DNA of 11,137 nucleotides from Leptofilum sp050292445 (GCA_050292445.1 JBNKLQ010000208.1:1-11137), one strand, 5' to 3'; positions 1 to 7,513 are shown, numbered from the stretch's first letter. Translations and numbers: made by a program. The notes: generated from the letters alone by a model not told the origin.

Positions 1-1032
1 CGATACCTTATCCATCTCCGGCGTACGGAACCGCAGCTTTATTTGCCGTCCATTCGTATGCACCACCGTCGTATGCAGTGACCGATATAAATTATCACGC
101 GGAACGGCAATATAATCATCAAACGTACCGGGTACTGGCTGCCACAGCTGGTGCAAATACCCCAAGGCATTGTAGCAAGATTGCCAGCTATCCATCAGCA
201 CCACAAGCCGCATCGTCTTGTCTACTTCGTAAAACGAGGATGCACTCTCACACAAATCCTGGTAGACACTGTAAATGTTTTCCGGGGCTAAAAACACCCG
301 GCGCACATCAAGGTTGGCCTGAAGTAAGCAGTCAAATATCTGACCGCTGATCAGCTGATACTCCTCCTGTTGTTCTTGATGGATTTGAATCAACCGATCG
401 TAAATAATCCGATGCGCTTCCGGATCAAGCACTTCCAGGGACAGAGACTCCAGCTCATTTTTGAGCCACCAAACACCAAGACGATTGGCCAGAGGGGCAT
501 AGACGGACAAGGTTTCTTTGGCTTTGTAAATCTGCCGTGAGTGGGGCGTTGCTTTGATGGTGCGCATGTTATGCAGCCGGTCAAACAGCTTGATGATGAC
601 GGCACGGACATCATTAGTCATGGCACCTAATAGCTTATGCAGCGTCAAGTCTTCAATTTCTTGTTTAGACAGCTCTTTGCGATTGGCAATGCCTTTGGTG
701 ACATCTTTTAGCTTGGTAACACCATCCACCAGGCGGGCAACTTCTGGACCAAATTGGCTTTCAATTTCATCAATAGTTACTCTGGTATCTTCGGCCACAT
801 CGTGCAGCAGGGCAGCCACCAGGGCAGGTGCATCCAGCATATATTCAGAGATGTAGTATGCAACAGTTAGGGGATGGGTAAAAAAAAGCTCGCCGGACTT
901 ACGGCGCTGTTCTCCGTGTTCCCGGCGAGCAAGGGCAAAAGCTTCCTGTACGCAAATGCGGTCCTCAGCACTAAGGTACTTGTTAACTTGCTCAAAGAAT
1001 TGCCTACCGTCAGACGCAATGGTATGAGTCAT
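1..1032 (-). CDS. rsh: RelA/SpoT homologue ((p)ppGpp hydrolase/synthetase family), cut off by the left edge
   Basis: The frame is open from ATG at 1032 to the window edge, giving 344 residues without a stop. The N-terminal HD domain aligns almost residue for residue with the hydrolase of long RSH enzymes: R43/R44, H53 (THP), H77-D78, E81-D82, then D151 and N155 in FDRLHNMR. These are the manganese and ppGpp 3'-pyrophosphohydrolase residues, so hydrolysis of (p)ppGpp in the cytoplasm is likely. A synthetase-type domain follows from about residue 240 and is recognisable by LHQLWQPVPG, DDYIA and YRSLHTTVV. Several of its catalytic positions are changed: GRPK reads LAPE (248-251), RxKD reads TFDD (303-306), and the Glu of the EIQIRT motif is K332. 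The enzyme may therefore be hydrolase-only. TGS and ACT domains would lie beyond the edge. The gene follows the response regulator after 41 nt. No clear Shine-Dalgarno is seen. The family assignment is very secure; loss of synthetase activity is inference. Confidence 0.93.
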   Translation of the reverse strand, partial: MTHTIASDGRQFFEQVNKYLSAEDRICVQEAFALARREHGEQRRKSGELFFTHPLTVAYYISEYMLDAPALVAALLHDVAEDTRVTIDEIESQFGPEVARLVDGVTKLKDVTKGIANRKELSKQEIEDLTLHKLLGAMTNDVRAVIIKLFDRLHNMRTIKATPHSRQIYKAKETLSVYAPLANRLGVWWLKNELESLSLEVLDPEAHRIIYDRLIQIHQEQQEEYQLISGQIFDCLLQANLDVRRVFLAPENIYSVYQDLCESASSFYEVDKTMRLVVLMDSWQSCYNALGYLHQLWQPVPGTFDDYIAVPRDNLYRSLHTTVVHTNGRQIKLRFRTPEMDKVS

Positions 1033-1055
1033 AGACGGTAATGATATTAAAAACG

Positions 1056-1077
1056 GTAGAAAAGTAAAACTTTCTAC
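1056..1077 (-). terminator. weak hairpin at the end of the response-regulator gene
   Basis: GTAGAAA (1056-1062) and TTTCTAC (1071-1077) form a 7-bp stem with an 8-nt loop. Read on the minus strand, the second arm is followed by CCG and then a run of five T. The first arm overlaps the TAG stop of the response regulator. The stem is AT-rich and weak, so it may only reduce read-through into the RSH gene. Confidence 0.33.
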
Positions 1078-1808
1078 ACTTTTTTATAATCCACGAAACG
1101 GTAGCCGACACCACGCTCGGTGAGGATGTAGTAGGGATTGGCTGGATCTTCTTCTATTTTTTTGCGCAGGTAATTAATGTATAGCCGTAAATAATGGGTC
1201 TCGTCCCGATATTCGTAGCCCCATACTTTGGCCAATAATGTTTCGTGCGGCACTACCCAACCCGCATTCTGGATAAGGTGGTTGAGCAGGCGATATTCGG
1301 TGGGGCGCAAATCAATGCGCTCATCATTGACGATGACCTGGTGGCGATTGAAATCAATGGAGAGGCGATCATCAATGCGCAAGATGGTTCTGGGTGGTGG
1401 GGCTGGCCATTCTGCTCGGCGAAGAACGGCCGTAACCCGGGTCACCAACTCTCGTGGACTAAACGGCTTGGTCACATAATCATCGGCCCCCAGGCTGAGT
1501 CCCTGAATCTTGTCATCTTCATCGCTCTTTACCGTGAGTAAAATCACCGGCACTGTAGAAATTTCTCGCAGCAGCTTCAGCGTTTCAAAGCCATCCATCT
1601 CCGGCATCATCACATCCATAATCACCAGATCAGGCGTATGCTGGCGAATTTGCTCCAGGGCAGCCAGCCCATTTTCGGCTTCAATAATTTGGTACCCTTC
1701 CAGCTCCATATTCATGCGAATAAACCGCCGCATACGGGATTCATCATCCACGACCAAAACAAGGCGCGGGGCTGTAGGTTCTAACGAGTCTGGTACTTGT
1801 TCAACCAT
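1074..1808 (-). CDS. OmpR/PhoB-family response regulator, orphan
   Basis: This 244-residue protein has the standard two-domain layout. The receiver domain (about 16-131) carries the acidic pair D21-D22, phosphoacceptor D65 in IMDVMMPEMDG, the switch T92 and the conserved K114 in TKPF. The C-terminal winged helix (about 143-240) has the typical LRPTEYRLLNHL, recognition-helix and ILTERGVGYRF segments. It should bind DNA as a phosphorylation-dependent dimer. No histidine kinase gene is next to it, so the phosphate donor is unknown; a remote histidine kinase or cross-talk with the Ser/Thr kinase cluster upstream are both possible. The gene starts 8 nt after the stop of the 78-residue gene, so the two are probably co-transcribed. 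There is no Shine-Dalgarno; the start is preceded by ATATT. The family is certain, the regulon is not known. Confidence 0.96.
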   Translation of the reverse strand: MVEQVPDSLEPTAPRLVLVVDDESRMRRFIRMNMELEGYQIIEAENGLAALEQIRQHTPDLVIMDVMMPEMDGFETLKLLREISTVPVILLTVKSDEDDKIQGLSLGADDYVTKPFSPRELVTRVTAVLRRAEWPAPPPRTILRIDDRLSIDFNRHQVIVNDERIDLRPTEYRLLNHLIQNAGWVVPHETLLAKVWGYEYRDETHYLRLYINYLRKKIEEDPANPYYILTERGVGYRFVDYKKV

Positions 1809-1816
1809 AATATTTT

Positions 1817-2053
1817 TTATCGTACAAAGCTAACAACTTCTTCGACATCTCCAGAGGGCATTATTTGGATAAAGTTAATCCGGTGCCAGGGAACCAGCAT
1901 ACTGGTAACTTCCTCATCCAAATAATGCAAATCCTTGCCATCGCGCAGGCGCGGATTATGTACCTGAATGAATTGGCTGGCCGTATTAGGCAGCTCATCA
2001 ATTTCGCATTCAAAGGCATCTTCATTTCTAATATGGACAATGACTGTGATCAT
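1817..2053 (-). CDS. 78-residue protein of unknown function
   Basis: The ATG start is supported by AAGGA (plus-strand 2061-2065) seven nt upstream, the clearest ribosome-binding site among the signalling-side genes. The product is small, acidic and soluble, with no signal peptide or membrane segment. It has a likely beta-rich N-terminus (ITVIVHIRN) and a C-terminal part with an aromatic PWHRINFIQI stretch, suggesting a compact beta fold. I do not recognise the family. The stop lies 8 nt before the start of the response regulator, so the two are probably one transcription unit and may act together, for example as an accessory or modulator protein. That role is a guess from position only. Confidence 0.8.
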   Translation of the reverse strand: MITVIVHIRNEDAFECEIDELPNTASQFIQVHNPRLRDGKDLHYLDEEVTSMLVPWHRINFIQIMPSGDVEEVVSFVR

Positions 2054-2180
2054 ACGAATTTCCTTGTTTAGTAGCCGTTCGCCAATTCCGTTAACTTATT
2101 TGCGAATGGGCAGTTATATACACAAACAAAATTTGTTCCACCAAAGCAATTGTGCGCAAAACCAATCGCTCATCAATCAG
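2054..2180 (-). promoter_or_regulatory. intergenic leader of the small gene/response regulator pair, with an inverted repeat
   Basis: This gap of 127 nt separates the FHA gene from the 78-residue gene. It contains a perfect 6-bp inverted repeat with a 1-nt centre, AACAAAATTTGTT (2125-2137). Just downstream on the minus strand is TATATA (near 2115-2120), with a TTGGTG-like box 18 nt before it. This could be a promoter with the inverted repeat in the spacer, a place where an operator would act. The boxes are poor matches, so the call is tentative. Confidence 0.3.
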
Positions 2181-2696
2181 CTAATCTGTACTAGCAACGT
2201 CTAAAAACAGATGAACCAATAAATCACCAAAGCGAATTTCGTCGCCACTGTTCAATGGATAGGGTTCGTTAGGAGACAGGCGATAGTTGTTTAGCAACGT
2301 TCCGTTCGTACTGTCCAGGTCAATTAGCATAATGCCTTCCAGCACAACTTGAATTTTAGCATGAAGCCGGGAAACGCCTTTTTCAGCCCCTTCATCATCC
2401 GTTAAATCAACTTCTGGAACAAAGTCAGAGGAGGCGCGCCCGATATGAAGTTCGTTTTGCACTTTCAGCTTAAAGCGACGCCGACTGCTAGGAACCATAA
2501 GCAATATTTCTTTGGGGTTGTTAACTGGCGTGAGTGCTTCTTCGGTGAGGGGTGGCGGCGGTGGTCGGTCAGCAAATTCAGAAAAGGGAAGTACGGCCGT
2601 ATTCTCGCCTTCTTCTACCAGCAAGAAACCACCACATTCACTACAAAACAGTGCCCCTTCTTCCTGCGAGGTACCACAATCACTACATTTAGTCAT
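2181..2696 (-). CDS. Zinc-ribbon FHA-domain protein
   Basis: The 171-residue protein begins with a small zinc ribbon (C4, C7, C18, C21). A Pro-rich linker (about 30-62, including five consecutive prolines) leads to a forkhead-associated domain (about 66-166). The FHA signature is complete: G86-R87, S109 and H112 in VSRLHA, and N131-G132 in STNGT. FHA domains bind phosphothreonine peptides, so this is the likely reader of the kinase encoded upstream. T33 in the linker (ENTAVLP) could be a phosphosite of the kind used to close FHA proteins such as GarA/OdhI, but that is speculation. The start overlaps the end of the vWA gene by 8 nt (ATGACTAA), so translation is probably coupled. The protein is cytosolic, with no membrane segment. 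Confidence 0.93.
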   Translation of the reverse strand: MTKCSDCGTSQEEGALFCSECGGFLLVEEGENTAVLPFSEFADRPPPPPLTEEALTPVNNPKEILLMVPSSRRRFKLKVQNELHIGRASSDFVPEVDLTDDEGAEKGVSRLHAKIQVVLEGIMLIDLDSTNGTLLNNYRLSPNEPYPLNSGDEIRFGDLLVHLFLDVASTD

Positions 2697-4158
2697 GGTG
2701 CTCTTTATCCGGTTTTCCCCTATTAATTAGCGCCCGCGTACCATATTTTAGCTTTTTTCGACCCGCCAGCGACATAGTACCAGCATTGGCAATCCGCGCC
2801 ATTTCTTGCTGGGCCTGCTGGGCCAACTCCGTTTGGCCCGCTTCCAAAAGGCGGGTACTTAAATGTTGCATACGGGTTGTGGCCGCATCCAAATGGCCGG
2901 CTTCTACTTCTTGCCAAACCTTCTCGTTCATACGATACATATTCATCACCCGCACCGCCTCTACAATATCGTCTGGCGGCATTTCTTTGGACAGCTCAGA
3001 TAGCACATAGAGGCAAAACGTGTGCTTAAATGTTTGTTGACTCAATTGTGGGCCAGGAATATCTGCCACCACTTCAATAGGAATGTTAATACGGGTTTCT
3101 ACATCGTGCGGCGCTATTTTTAGCTCCAACAAGGCGGACAAGGGCGCGCGCCCCTCCAGATTACCCAAATGAAGCGTCTCTTTATCCAGGGTCAACGGTT
3201 GGGAAAATGGCTCTAGCTTAAAACCATACTTGACAGCCACCTTTTTGTGTAAATCCGTTTTGATGACCAGGTTTTGTGCGTAAAGAGTGCCTAATCCTTG
3301 TATGCGTTTTTGCAGATGTTCAATAATTTCGTTGGGCTGCTCAATAAAGTTTGATTGTCCACCAGAAGGCGCTACCAACTCATCTAAAAACTGATCGTTC
3401 CATTCTGTGCCCAGGCCAAAGGCGCTGATGCCAATGTTGTGACCTGCCACGCGTCGTGCCAGTGCCAAGCATTGCTCAGCATCGCCATAGGTGTGTCCAT
3501 CCGTTAATAAGATGAGGTGATTGGTGTATTTGGCGAGATCCGCTTTGCCCAGTTCCTTCAGGCCAGCCTGCAATCCGTGAAAAATCTCCGTGCCCCCGGA
3601 AGCTTGCACGGAACGAAGCTGCCCGACAACGGCCGTTGGGTTTTCCACTTTACCCGCAGGCATTACCACTTCGGCTCTATCGCTAAAGCTTACGATGGAA
3701 AGGGTGTCTGCTTTGGTGAGTTTGTTGACAATCAGCTCGACGGCCGTTTTCACATGGCTCAATCGGCTGCCCTGCATGGATGTACTTCTGTCGAGTACCA
3801 GACTCAGGTTTAACGGCCGTTGCTTGGTTTCTTGCGTGGCAGGCGAAATGTCAACCAGTAGATAAATAATTTGCTCCGCATCAGAAACCTTGATCCGATC
3901 CCGACTGGCCCGAACCTGCAAATTGATCAATTCCAACGACCGTGTTTCGACCAACAGGGAGTCATAGGTAGCCCGCCGCTCAGGATCGCTTAGCACTTCG
4001 TAGGCAGTGACCAGACTAGCGTAAGCAGGATTTGTTGTTTTGTCTTGTTTTTCTGATGGTATCTGGTGGCACAAAGACGTGTAGGCTGCCTTAATTTCAT
4101 CAGGCGTTGCCTGGGACGTCACCCCTAAAATTTTGTAATACTCAAACTCTTTATCCAT
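2689..4158 (-). CDS. J-like domain fused to a vWA domain protein (CoxE-like)
   Basis: Numbered from the ATG at 4158 the protein has 489 residues. A longer frame from TTG at 4188 exists, but a TATAAT at 4195-4200 would place the transcript start near 4188, and MDKEFEYYKILG is a natural J-domain start. Residues 4-66 match a DnaJ J domain (YYKILGV, then AYEVLSDPERRATYD), but the HPD tripeptide that activates DnaK is absent: the loop reads HQIPSEKQD. A vWA domain (about 100-290) follows with an intact MIDAS: D123-S125-S127 in DRSTS, T190 and D220 in LLTDG. A beta-rich region and a helical tail ending in KKLKYGTRALI complete it, as in CoxE-like vWA proteins. It overlaps the FHA gene. It is likely a metal-dependent scaffold in the kinase/phosphatase circuit. 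Confidence 0.92.
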   Translation of the reverse strand: MDKEFEYYKILGVTSQATPDEIKAAYTSLCHQIPSEKQDKTTNPAYASLVTAYEVLSDPERRATYDSLLVETRSLELINLQVRASRDRIKVSDAEQIIYLLVDISPATQETKQRPLNLSLVLDRSTSMQGSRLSHVKTAVELIVNKLTKADTLSIVSFSDRAEVVMPAGKVENPTAVVGQLRSVQASGGTEIFHGLQAGLKELGKADLAKYTNHLILLTDGHTYGDAEQCLALARRVAGHNIGISAFGLGTEWNDQFLDELVAPSGGQSNFIEQPNEIIEHLQKRIQGLGTLYAQNLVIKTDLHKKVAVKYGFKLEPFSQPLTLDKETLHLGNLEGRAPLSALLELKIAPHDVETRINIPIEVVADIPGPQLSQQTFKHTFCLYVLSELSKEMPPDDIVEAVRVMNMYRMNEKVWQEVEAGHLDAATTRMQHLSTRLLEAGQTELAQQAQQEMARIANAGTMSLAGRKKLKYGTRALINRGKPDKEHHD

Positions 4159-4188
4159 AAATAACGGCCGTATCGAGCCAGAATTCAA

Positions 4189-4434
4189 TCTTGTATTATA
4201 AGGCAGGGATCATGCGGAGAGCACCGGCAACAGGTTTGGGCAAAAGCAGGAAAGTTTTTTGAAATAATTTATCGCTTTTCCAGCTTTTACTTGAGCAGCC
4301 CACAAGAGAATATCCTCTTTGTTTTGTACATTTTCTTGCGATTTTCTTTACTTCACGCACTTTTGTAATGGCGATGGCGTGTCACACAACAACAAACCGT
4401 TGAGGGTACCCTTCTCTGCTCTTGTTATAGCGTA
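4189..4434 (-). promoter_or_regulatory. intergenic region with TATAAT box upstream of the vWA gene
   Basis: This gap of 246 nt lies between the PP2C stop and the vWA gene. On the minus strand a perfect TATAAT (4195-4200) sits 37 nt before the ATG at 4158; no good -35 box is seen at 17 nt. The rest is T-rich on the plus strand, with a 10-bp palindrome AGGGTACCCT (4403-4412) and no convincing terminator hairpin after PP2C. The vWA-FHA pair may therefore have its own promoter in addition to read-through from the kinase. Confidence 0.42.
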
Positions 4435-5394
4435 TTATAAGGAAAAGTCTACCACAACGGCCGTTACATTATCATTGCTGTGGGCAGCCAAAGCTGTTTC
4501 ATACAGTTCATCCACTATTTGGGGCAAAGATATATCCTGCTCCATTACCTGCTGAATAGCCTCATCAGTCACAAACCCACACAAACCATCACTGCACAGC
4601 AGCAGCTTGCCCTGTTTGGGCAGCAGGCGCATATACGTATCTGCATCCACCTCTTCACCCTGGCCAACCGCACGCAGCAGCACGTTGCGGTAGCGGTACA
4701 TGGTGGCTTCTTCAGCAGTGAGCGTGCCCACATCTTGCAAACGCTGCACTAGAGAATGATCGGCACTAATTTGTTCCAACTTGTCATTGGCCAGCAAATA
4801 GAGCCGACTATCACCCACATGGGCCACATGCAAACGCCGCCCTAAAACCAGGGCGATGGTCAACGTTGTGCCGCTGTCCACTTCGAGATCATCTTCAAAA
4901 ACGGCCGTGTTTGCGGCCTGAACCGCATCGAGCAATACCTCTTGAATGGGCACCTGGGTAGGTGGATCAACCGATTGCAACAAAGGCATATAAATTTTGT
5001 TCAGAATGTAGTGGGCCGCCACGCGAGAAGCAATACGACTGGCCACATGGCCATTTGTATGCCCCCCCATGCCATCGGCCACAATGTACAGGCCAAAGGG
5101 AACCATAGGGAAATGTCCCCCTGCCTCCGAGCTAAAAATCAGGCAAGAATCTTCGTTTCGTTCCCGGGCACCTACATCACAGCGCACGCCAGCACGCAGC
5201 GTCGGTTCCGACAGAGCGCCTTCACGTTGCGGCGTGCCAATATCAATGGTTTCTGACTCTTGGGGATCATCCATAACGGCCGTATCATCTAATTCGGCCG
5301 TTTGGGCCACAGCAGACGGATCGGATTCCGATTCAACAGGGGGCTGCTTTTTGGACCGATCTTCAGGCTCAATAAATGGCGGTGTTTCATTCAT
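4435..5394 (-). CDS. PP2C-family Ser/Thr protein phosphatase (PPM)
   Basis: From the ATG at 5394 the protein has 319 residues; an upstream in-frame TTG at 5406 would add four. Residues 1-66 form an acidic, Pro/Ser-rich, probably disordered tail. The rest is a PP2C catalytic domain: DVGARERNEDS (with E81-D82), VADGMGGH (D107), HVGDSRLYLL, the ADHSLV block, CSDGL (D269) and SNDNVTAVVV (D308). These aspartates hold the two catalytic metal ions. The protein is soluble with no membrane segment. It follows the propeller kinase by 50 nt on the same strand, the usual writer-eraser pairing, so it probably removes phosphate from the kinase and its substrates, including the vWA/FHA partners. There is no strong Shine-Dalgarno; the start follows TTTATT. 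Confidence 0.96.
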   Translation of the reverse strand: MNETPPFIEPEDRSKKQPPVESESDPSAVAQTAELDDTAVMDDPQESETIDIGTPQREGALSEPTLRAGVRCDVGARERNEDSCLIFSSEAGGHFPMVPFGLYIVADGMGGHTNGHVASRIASRVAAHYILNKIYMPLLQSVDPPTQVPIQEVLLDAVQAANTAVFEDDLEVDSGTTLTIALVLGRRLHVAHVGDSRLYLLANDKLEQISADHSLVQRLQDVGTLTAEEATMYRYRNVLLRAVGQGEEVDADTYMRLLPKQGKLLLCSDGLCGFVTDEAIQQVMEQDISLPQIVDELYETALAAHSNDNVTAVVVDFSL

Positions 5395-5444
5395 AATAAA
5401 TTCCAATCTTTGGGCACCAAACCCAATTACCTCGTGCCAGGCAA

Positions 5445-7397
5445 CTAAGCTGGTAATGCATAAATATAATGGTTGGTTGAGCCGATGTAAACAACCCCAT
5501 CAGCAACTGTTGGTGATGAAATAACAGGAGAACCCGTGTCGAACTGCCAATTAACATCCCCTTTCTTGGTAGAAAGGCAGTAAACGATCCCATCCGTACC
5601 GCCAAAATAAACGGCATCGTTCCAGACCACAGGCGAGGAAGCAATTTGCCCATCTATTTCAAAAGTCCACAGTTGGCGTCCGGTATCCATGTCCAACACA
5701 TATAGGCTACCATCTGATGAGCCAATATAGACAGCCTCATTGTGTACGGTGGGCGAAGAAACAATCGGACGGCGGCTGCGGAAACGCCAAATGATCCAGC
5801 CCGTATTGGCATCCAATGCATACACAGTGCCATCTAACGAACCGACAAATACAATCTCATCCGCCACAATTGGTGATGAAGTAACGCTGCGCTTGGCCTG
5901 CGCCTGCCATTTTGTTTTGCCGCTGGCGATCTCTACACAAAAGATGTAGCCGCCTTCGGTGCCAAAGAAGATGCGCTCTTCATCTACGTAGGCAGTGGAA
6001 CGAACAGGCGCGTAGGCATTCGCCTTCCATTTTGACCGCCCCTGATGTATCTCCAGCGCATAAAAATGCCCATCATCGGAACCAAAAAAGACGTGATCAT
6101 AGCGAACGACAGGAGAGGCATAAATGGCCCCATTGGTGGCAAAGCGCCAATTTTGGCGACCAGTTCGCCGCTGAATACAATATAAATGTTTGTCTACTGA
6201 ACCAATAAAAATATTGTCTTCATAAACGAAAGGCGTACTACCACCTACGCTGTCGGAAGCGGGGAATTTCCAGACAAACTCGCCATTTTCGCTTTTAAGT
6301 GCGTACAAATTATTGTCATAGGCACCTACGTACACCATCTTGCCAGAAACGGCCGCTTTGCCCCGAATCTCATCTTCACATTTAAACTGCCAGATGGGCT
6401 GTACCTGGCTAGGCACTGGCGCTGATGTAGCTCCTGCTTGTGGTGGCGCTGTAGCAGGGCCACCAGTTGGTGGCACGGCCAGATTGGGATTGCTATCGAA
6501 AACGGCCGTGCCTGGACGCTGCAACAACACTTCCAAAGCATCCTTCAGCGCCTTGGCATCAGAAAAGCGCTCTTTGGGATCATACGCCAGACAACGCATG
6601 ATGACGGCTTCAAAGGCAGGCGTAACGTGAGGATTGACTTTACCAATCGGCCGTTCGGCAAAGGTAAATGGCGGCTCCAAGCGGGGGTCTTGCCGCGTTA
6701 GCAGATGGTGCAGTGTGGCCCCCAACGCGTAAATATCGCCAGCAGGTTCCGCTTGTCCCCGGTACTGTTCTGGCGGCGAATACCCCTCCGTACCAATCAT
6801 CGTGCCCTTGTCGCCCATCTCAAATACTTTGGCAATGCCAAAATCAATCAGGCGAATCCGCTCACGATGATCCAGCATGATATTGGAGGGCTTCACATCA
6901 CGAAACACAATAGGCTGCGGCTTTTGGCTGTGTAGATGATAGAGGGCATCACAAACCTGCATCGCCCAGGTAATAGCTGTTTCCTGGTCCAGATACTCCG
7001 TTTGTTCTTCCAGCCATTCATCTAAATCTTTACCGCGAATCAGTTCCAGAATCAGGTATGAACGATCCCCTTCCGTAAAGTAATCAGACACATCGGGAAT
7101 GGCAGGATGATCCAACATGGCCAACATGCTGGCTTCACGCTCAAACGATTTGATTGTCAGTGCCCGCATTTGCGGATCAGGGGTAGAAATGACCATCTCT
7201 TTAACGGCACACAGCTTGGTGACGTTGGGAAAGCGCATATCACGCGCCTGATACACCGAGCTAAACCCGCCTGCACCCAGGGGGCCTACAATCCGGTAAC
7301 GTTCTTGCAGCATGTCGCCCGGTTGCAGGCCACTACGCTGCGCCTTTTTTTGTCGGCCTCGTTTGCTCGCGAGTTGTCTTGTGGTTAATCGCCCCAT
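5445..7397 (-). CDS. Ser/Thr protein kinase with C-terminal eight-repeat PQQ-like beta-propeller
   Basis: The protein has 650 residues. A basic N-terminus is followed by a Hanks-type kinase domain (about 34-292): Gly loop GAGGFSSV (41-48), catalytic K66, FRDVKPSN with D167 and N172 (His of HRD replaced by Phe), DFG with D185, and SPPEQ as the APE equivalent. A Pro/Ala-rich linker (about 293-333) joins it to eight PQQ-like repeats (335-650). Each repeat has a Y/F-x-G-x-x-D-G-x-x-Y-A-L core and a W-x-F strand. No transmembrane helix or signal peptide is visible, so the propeller is probably cytosolic and acts as a binding or sensing platform, unlike membrane PASTA or sensor kinases. It is the first gene of the cluster, behind a good promoter and 50 nt before the PP2C gene. 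The catalytic set looks complete and the kinase is likely active. Confidence 0.96.
   Translation of the reverse strand: MGRLTTRQLASKRGRQKKAQRSGLQPGDMLQERYRIVGPLGAGGFSSVYQARDMRFPNVTKLCAVKEMVISTPDPQMRALTIKSFEREASMLAMLDHPAIPDVSDYFTEGDRSYLILELIRGKDLDEWLEEQTEYLDQETAITWAMQVCDALYHLHSQKPQPIVFRDVKPSNIMLDHRERIRLIDFGIAKVFEMGDKGTMIGTEGYSPPEQYRGQAEPAGDIYALGATLHHLLTRQDPRLEPPFTFAERPIGKVNPHVTPAFEAVIMRCLAYDPKERFSDAKALKDALEVLLQRPGTAVFDSNPNLAVPPTGGPATAPPQAGATSAPVPSQVQPIWQFKCEDEIRGKAAVSGKMVYVGAYDNNLYALKSENGEFVWKFPASDSVGGSTPFVYEDNIFIGSVDKHLYCIQRRTGRQNWRFATNGAIYASPVVRYDHVFFGSDDGHFYALEIHQGRSKWKANAYAPVRSTAYVDEERIFFGTEGGYIFCVEIASGKTKWQAQAKRSVTSSPIVADEIVFVGSLDGTVYALDANTGWIIWRFRSRRPIVSSPTVHNEAVYIGSSDGSLYVLDMDTGRQLWTFEIDGQIASSPVVWNDAVYFGGTDGIVYCLSTKKGDVNWQFDTGSPVISSPTVADGVVYIGSTNHYIYALPA
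5448..6395 (-). repeat. eight 120-bp (40-residue) propeller repeats inside the kinase gene
   Basis: The Y/F-x-G cores start at residues 356, 397, 437, 477, 517, 557, 597 and 637, so the spacing is 41 once and then exactly 40 six times. The last four repeats share ASSP/VSSP-T-V-x-x-x-x-VYIGS-type segments and look most alike. The regular length suggests growth by internal duplication of a single blade. Confidence 0.9.
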
Positions 7398-7436
7398 AAT
7401 AATTGGTGGTGGTCTTTTTCCTTTGTATGAGGGTTT

Positions 7437-7466
7437 ATTATAAGTTCACCTGACGCAAATAATCAA
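7437..7466 (-). promoter_or_regulatory. sigma70-type promoter for the kinase gene cluster
   Basis: On the minus strand TTGATT (7461-7466) is followed by an 18-nt spacer and a perfect TATAAT (7437-7442). Transcription would start near 7430 and leave a leader of about 33 nt before the ATG at 7397. The leader has no Shine-Dalgarno close to the start. The site lies in the 116-nt gap after the PIG-L gene, where no clear terminator is seen. Confidence 0.6.
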
Positions 7467-7513
7467 GCGACTCGGTACTAATAGCATGGAACTGGGGAAC
7501 CTATCGGACTGTA

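Noticed and set aside
4159..4188. TTG start for the vWA protein at 4188
   Set aside because: The TATAAT box puts the transcript start about there, and the J-domain begins naturally at the ATG 4158.
4403..4412. AGGGTACCCT palindrome as terminator or operator
   Set aside because: It has no loop or T-tract and occurs once. A single 10-bp palindrome is weak evidence.
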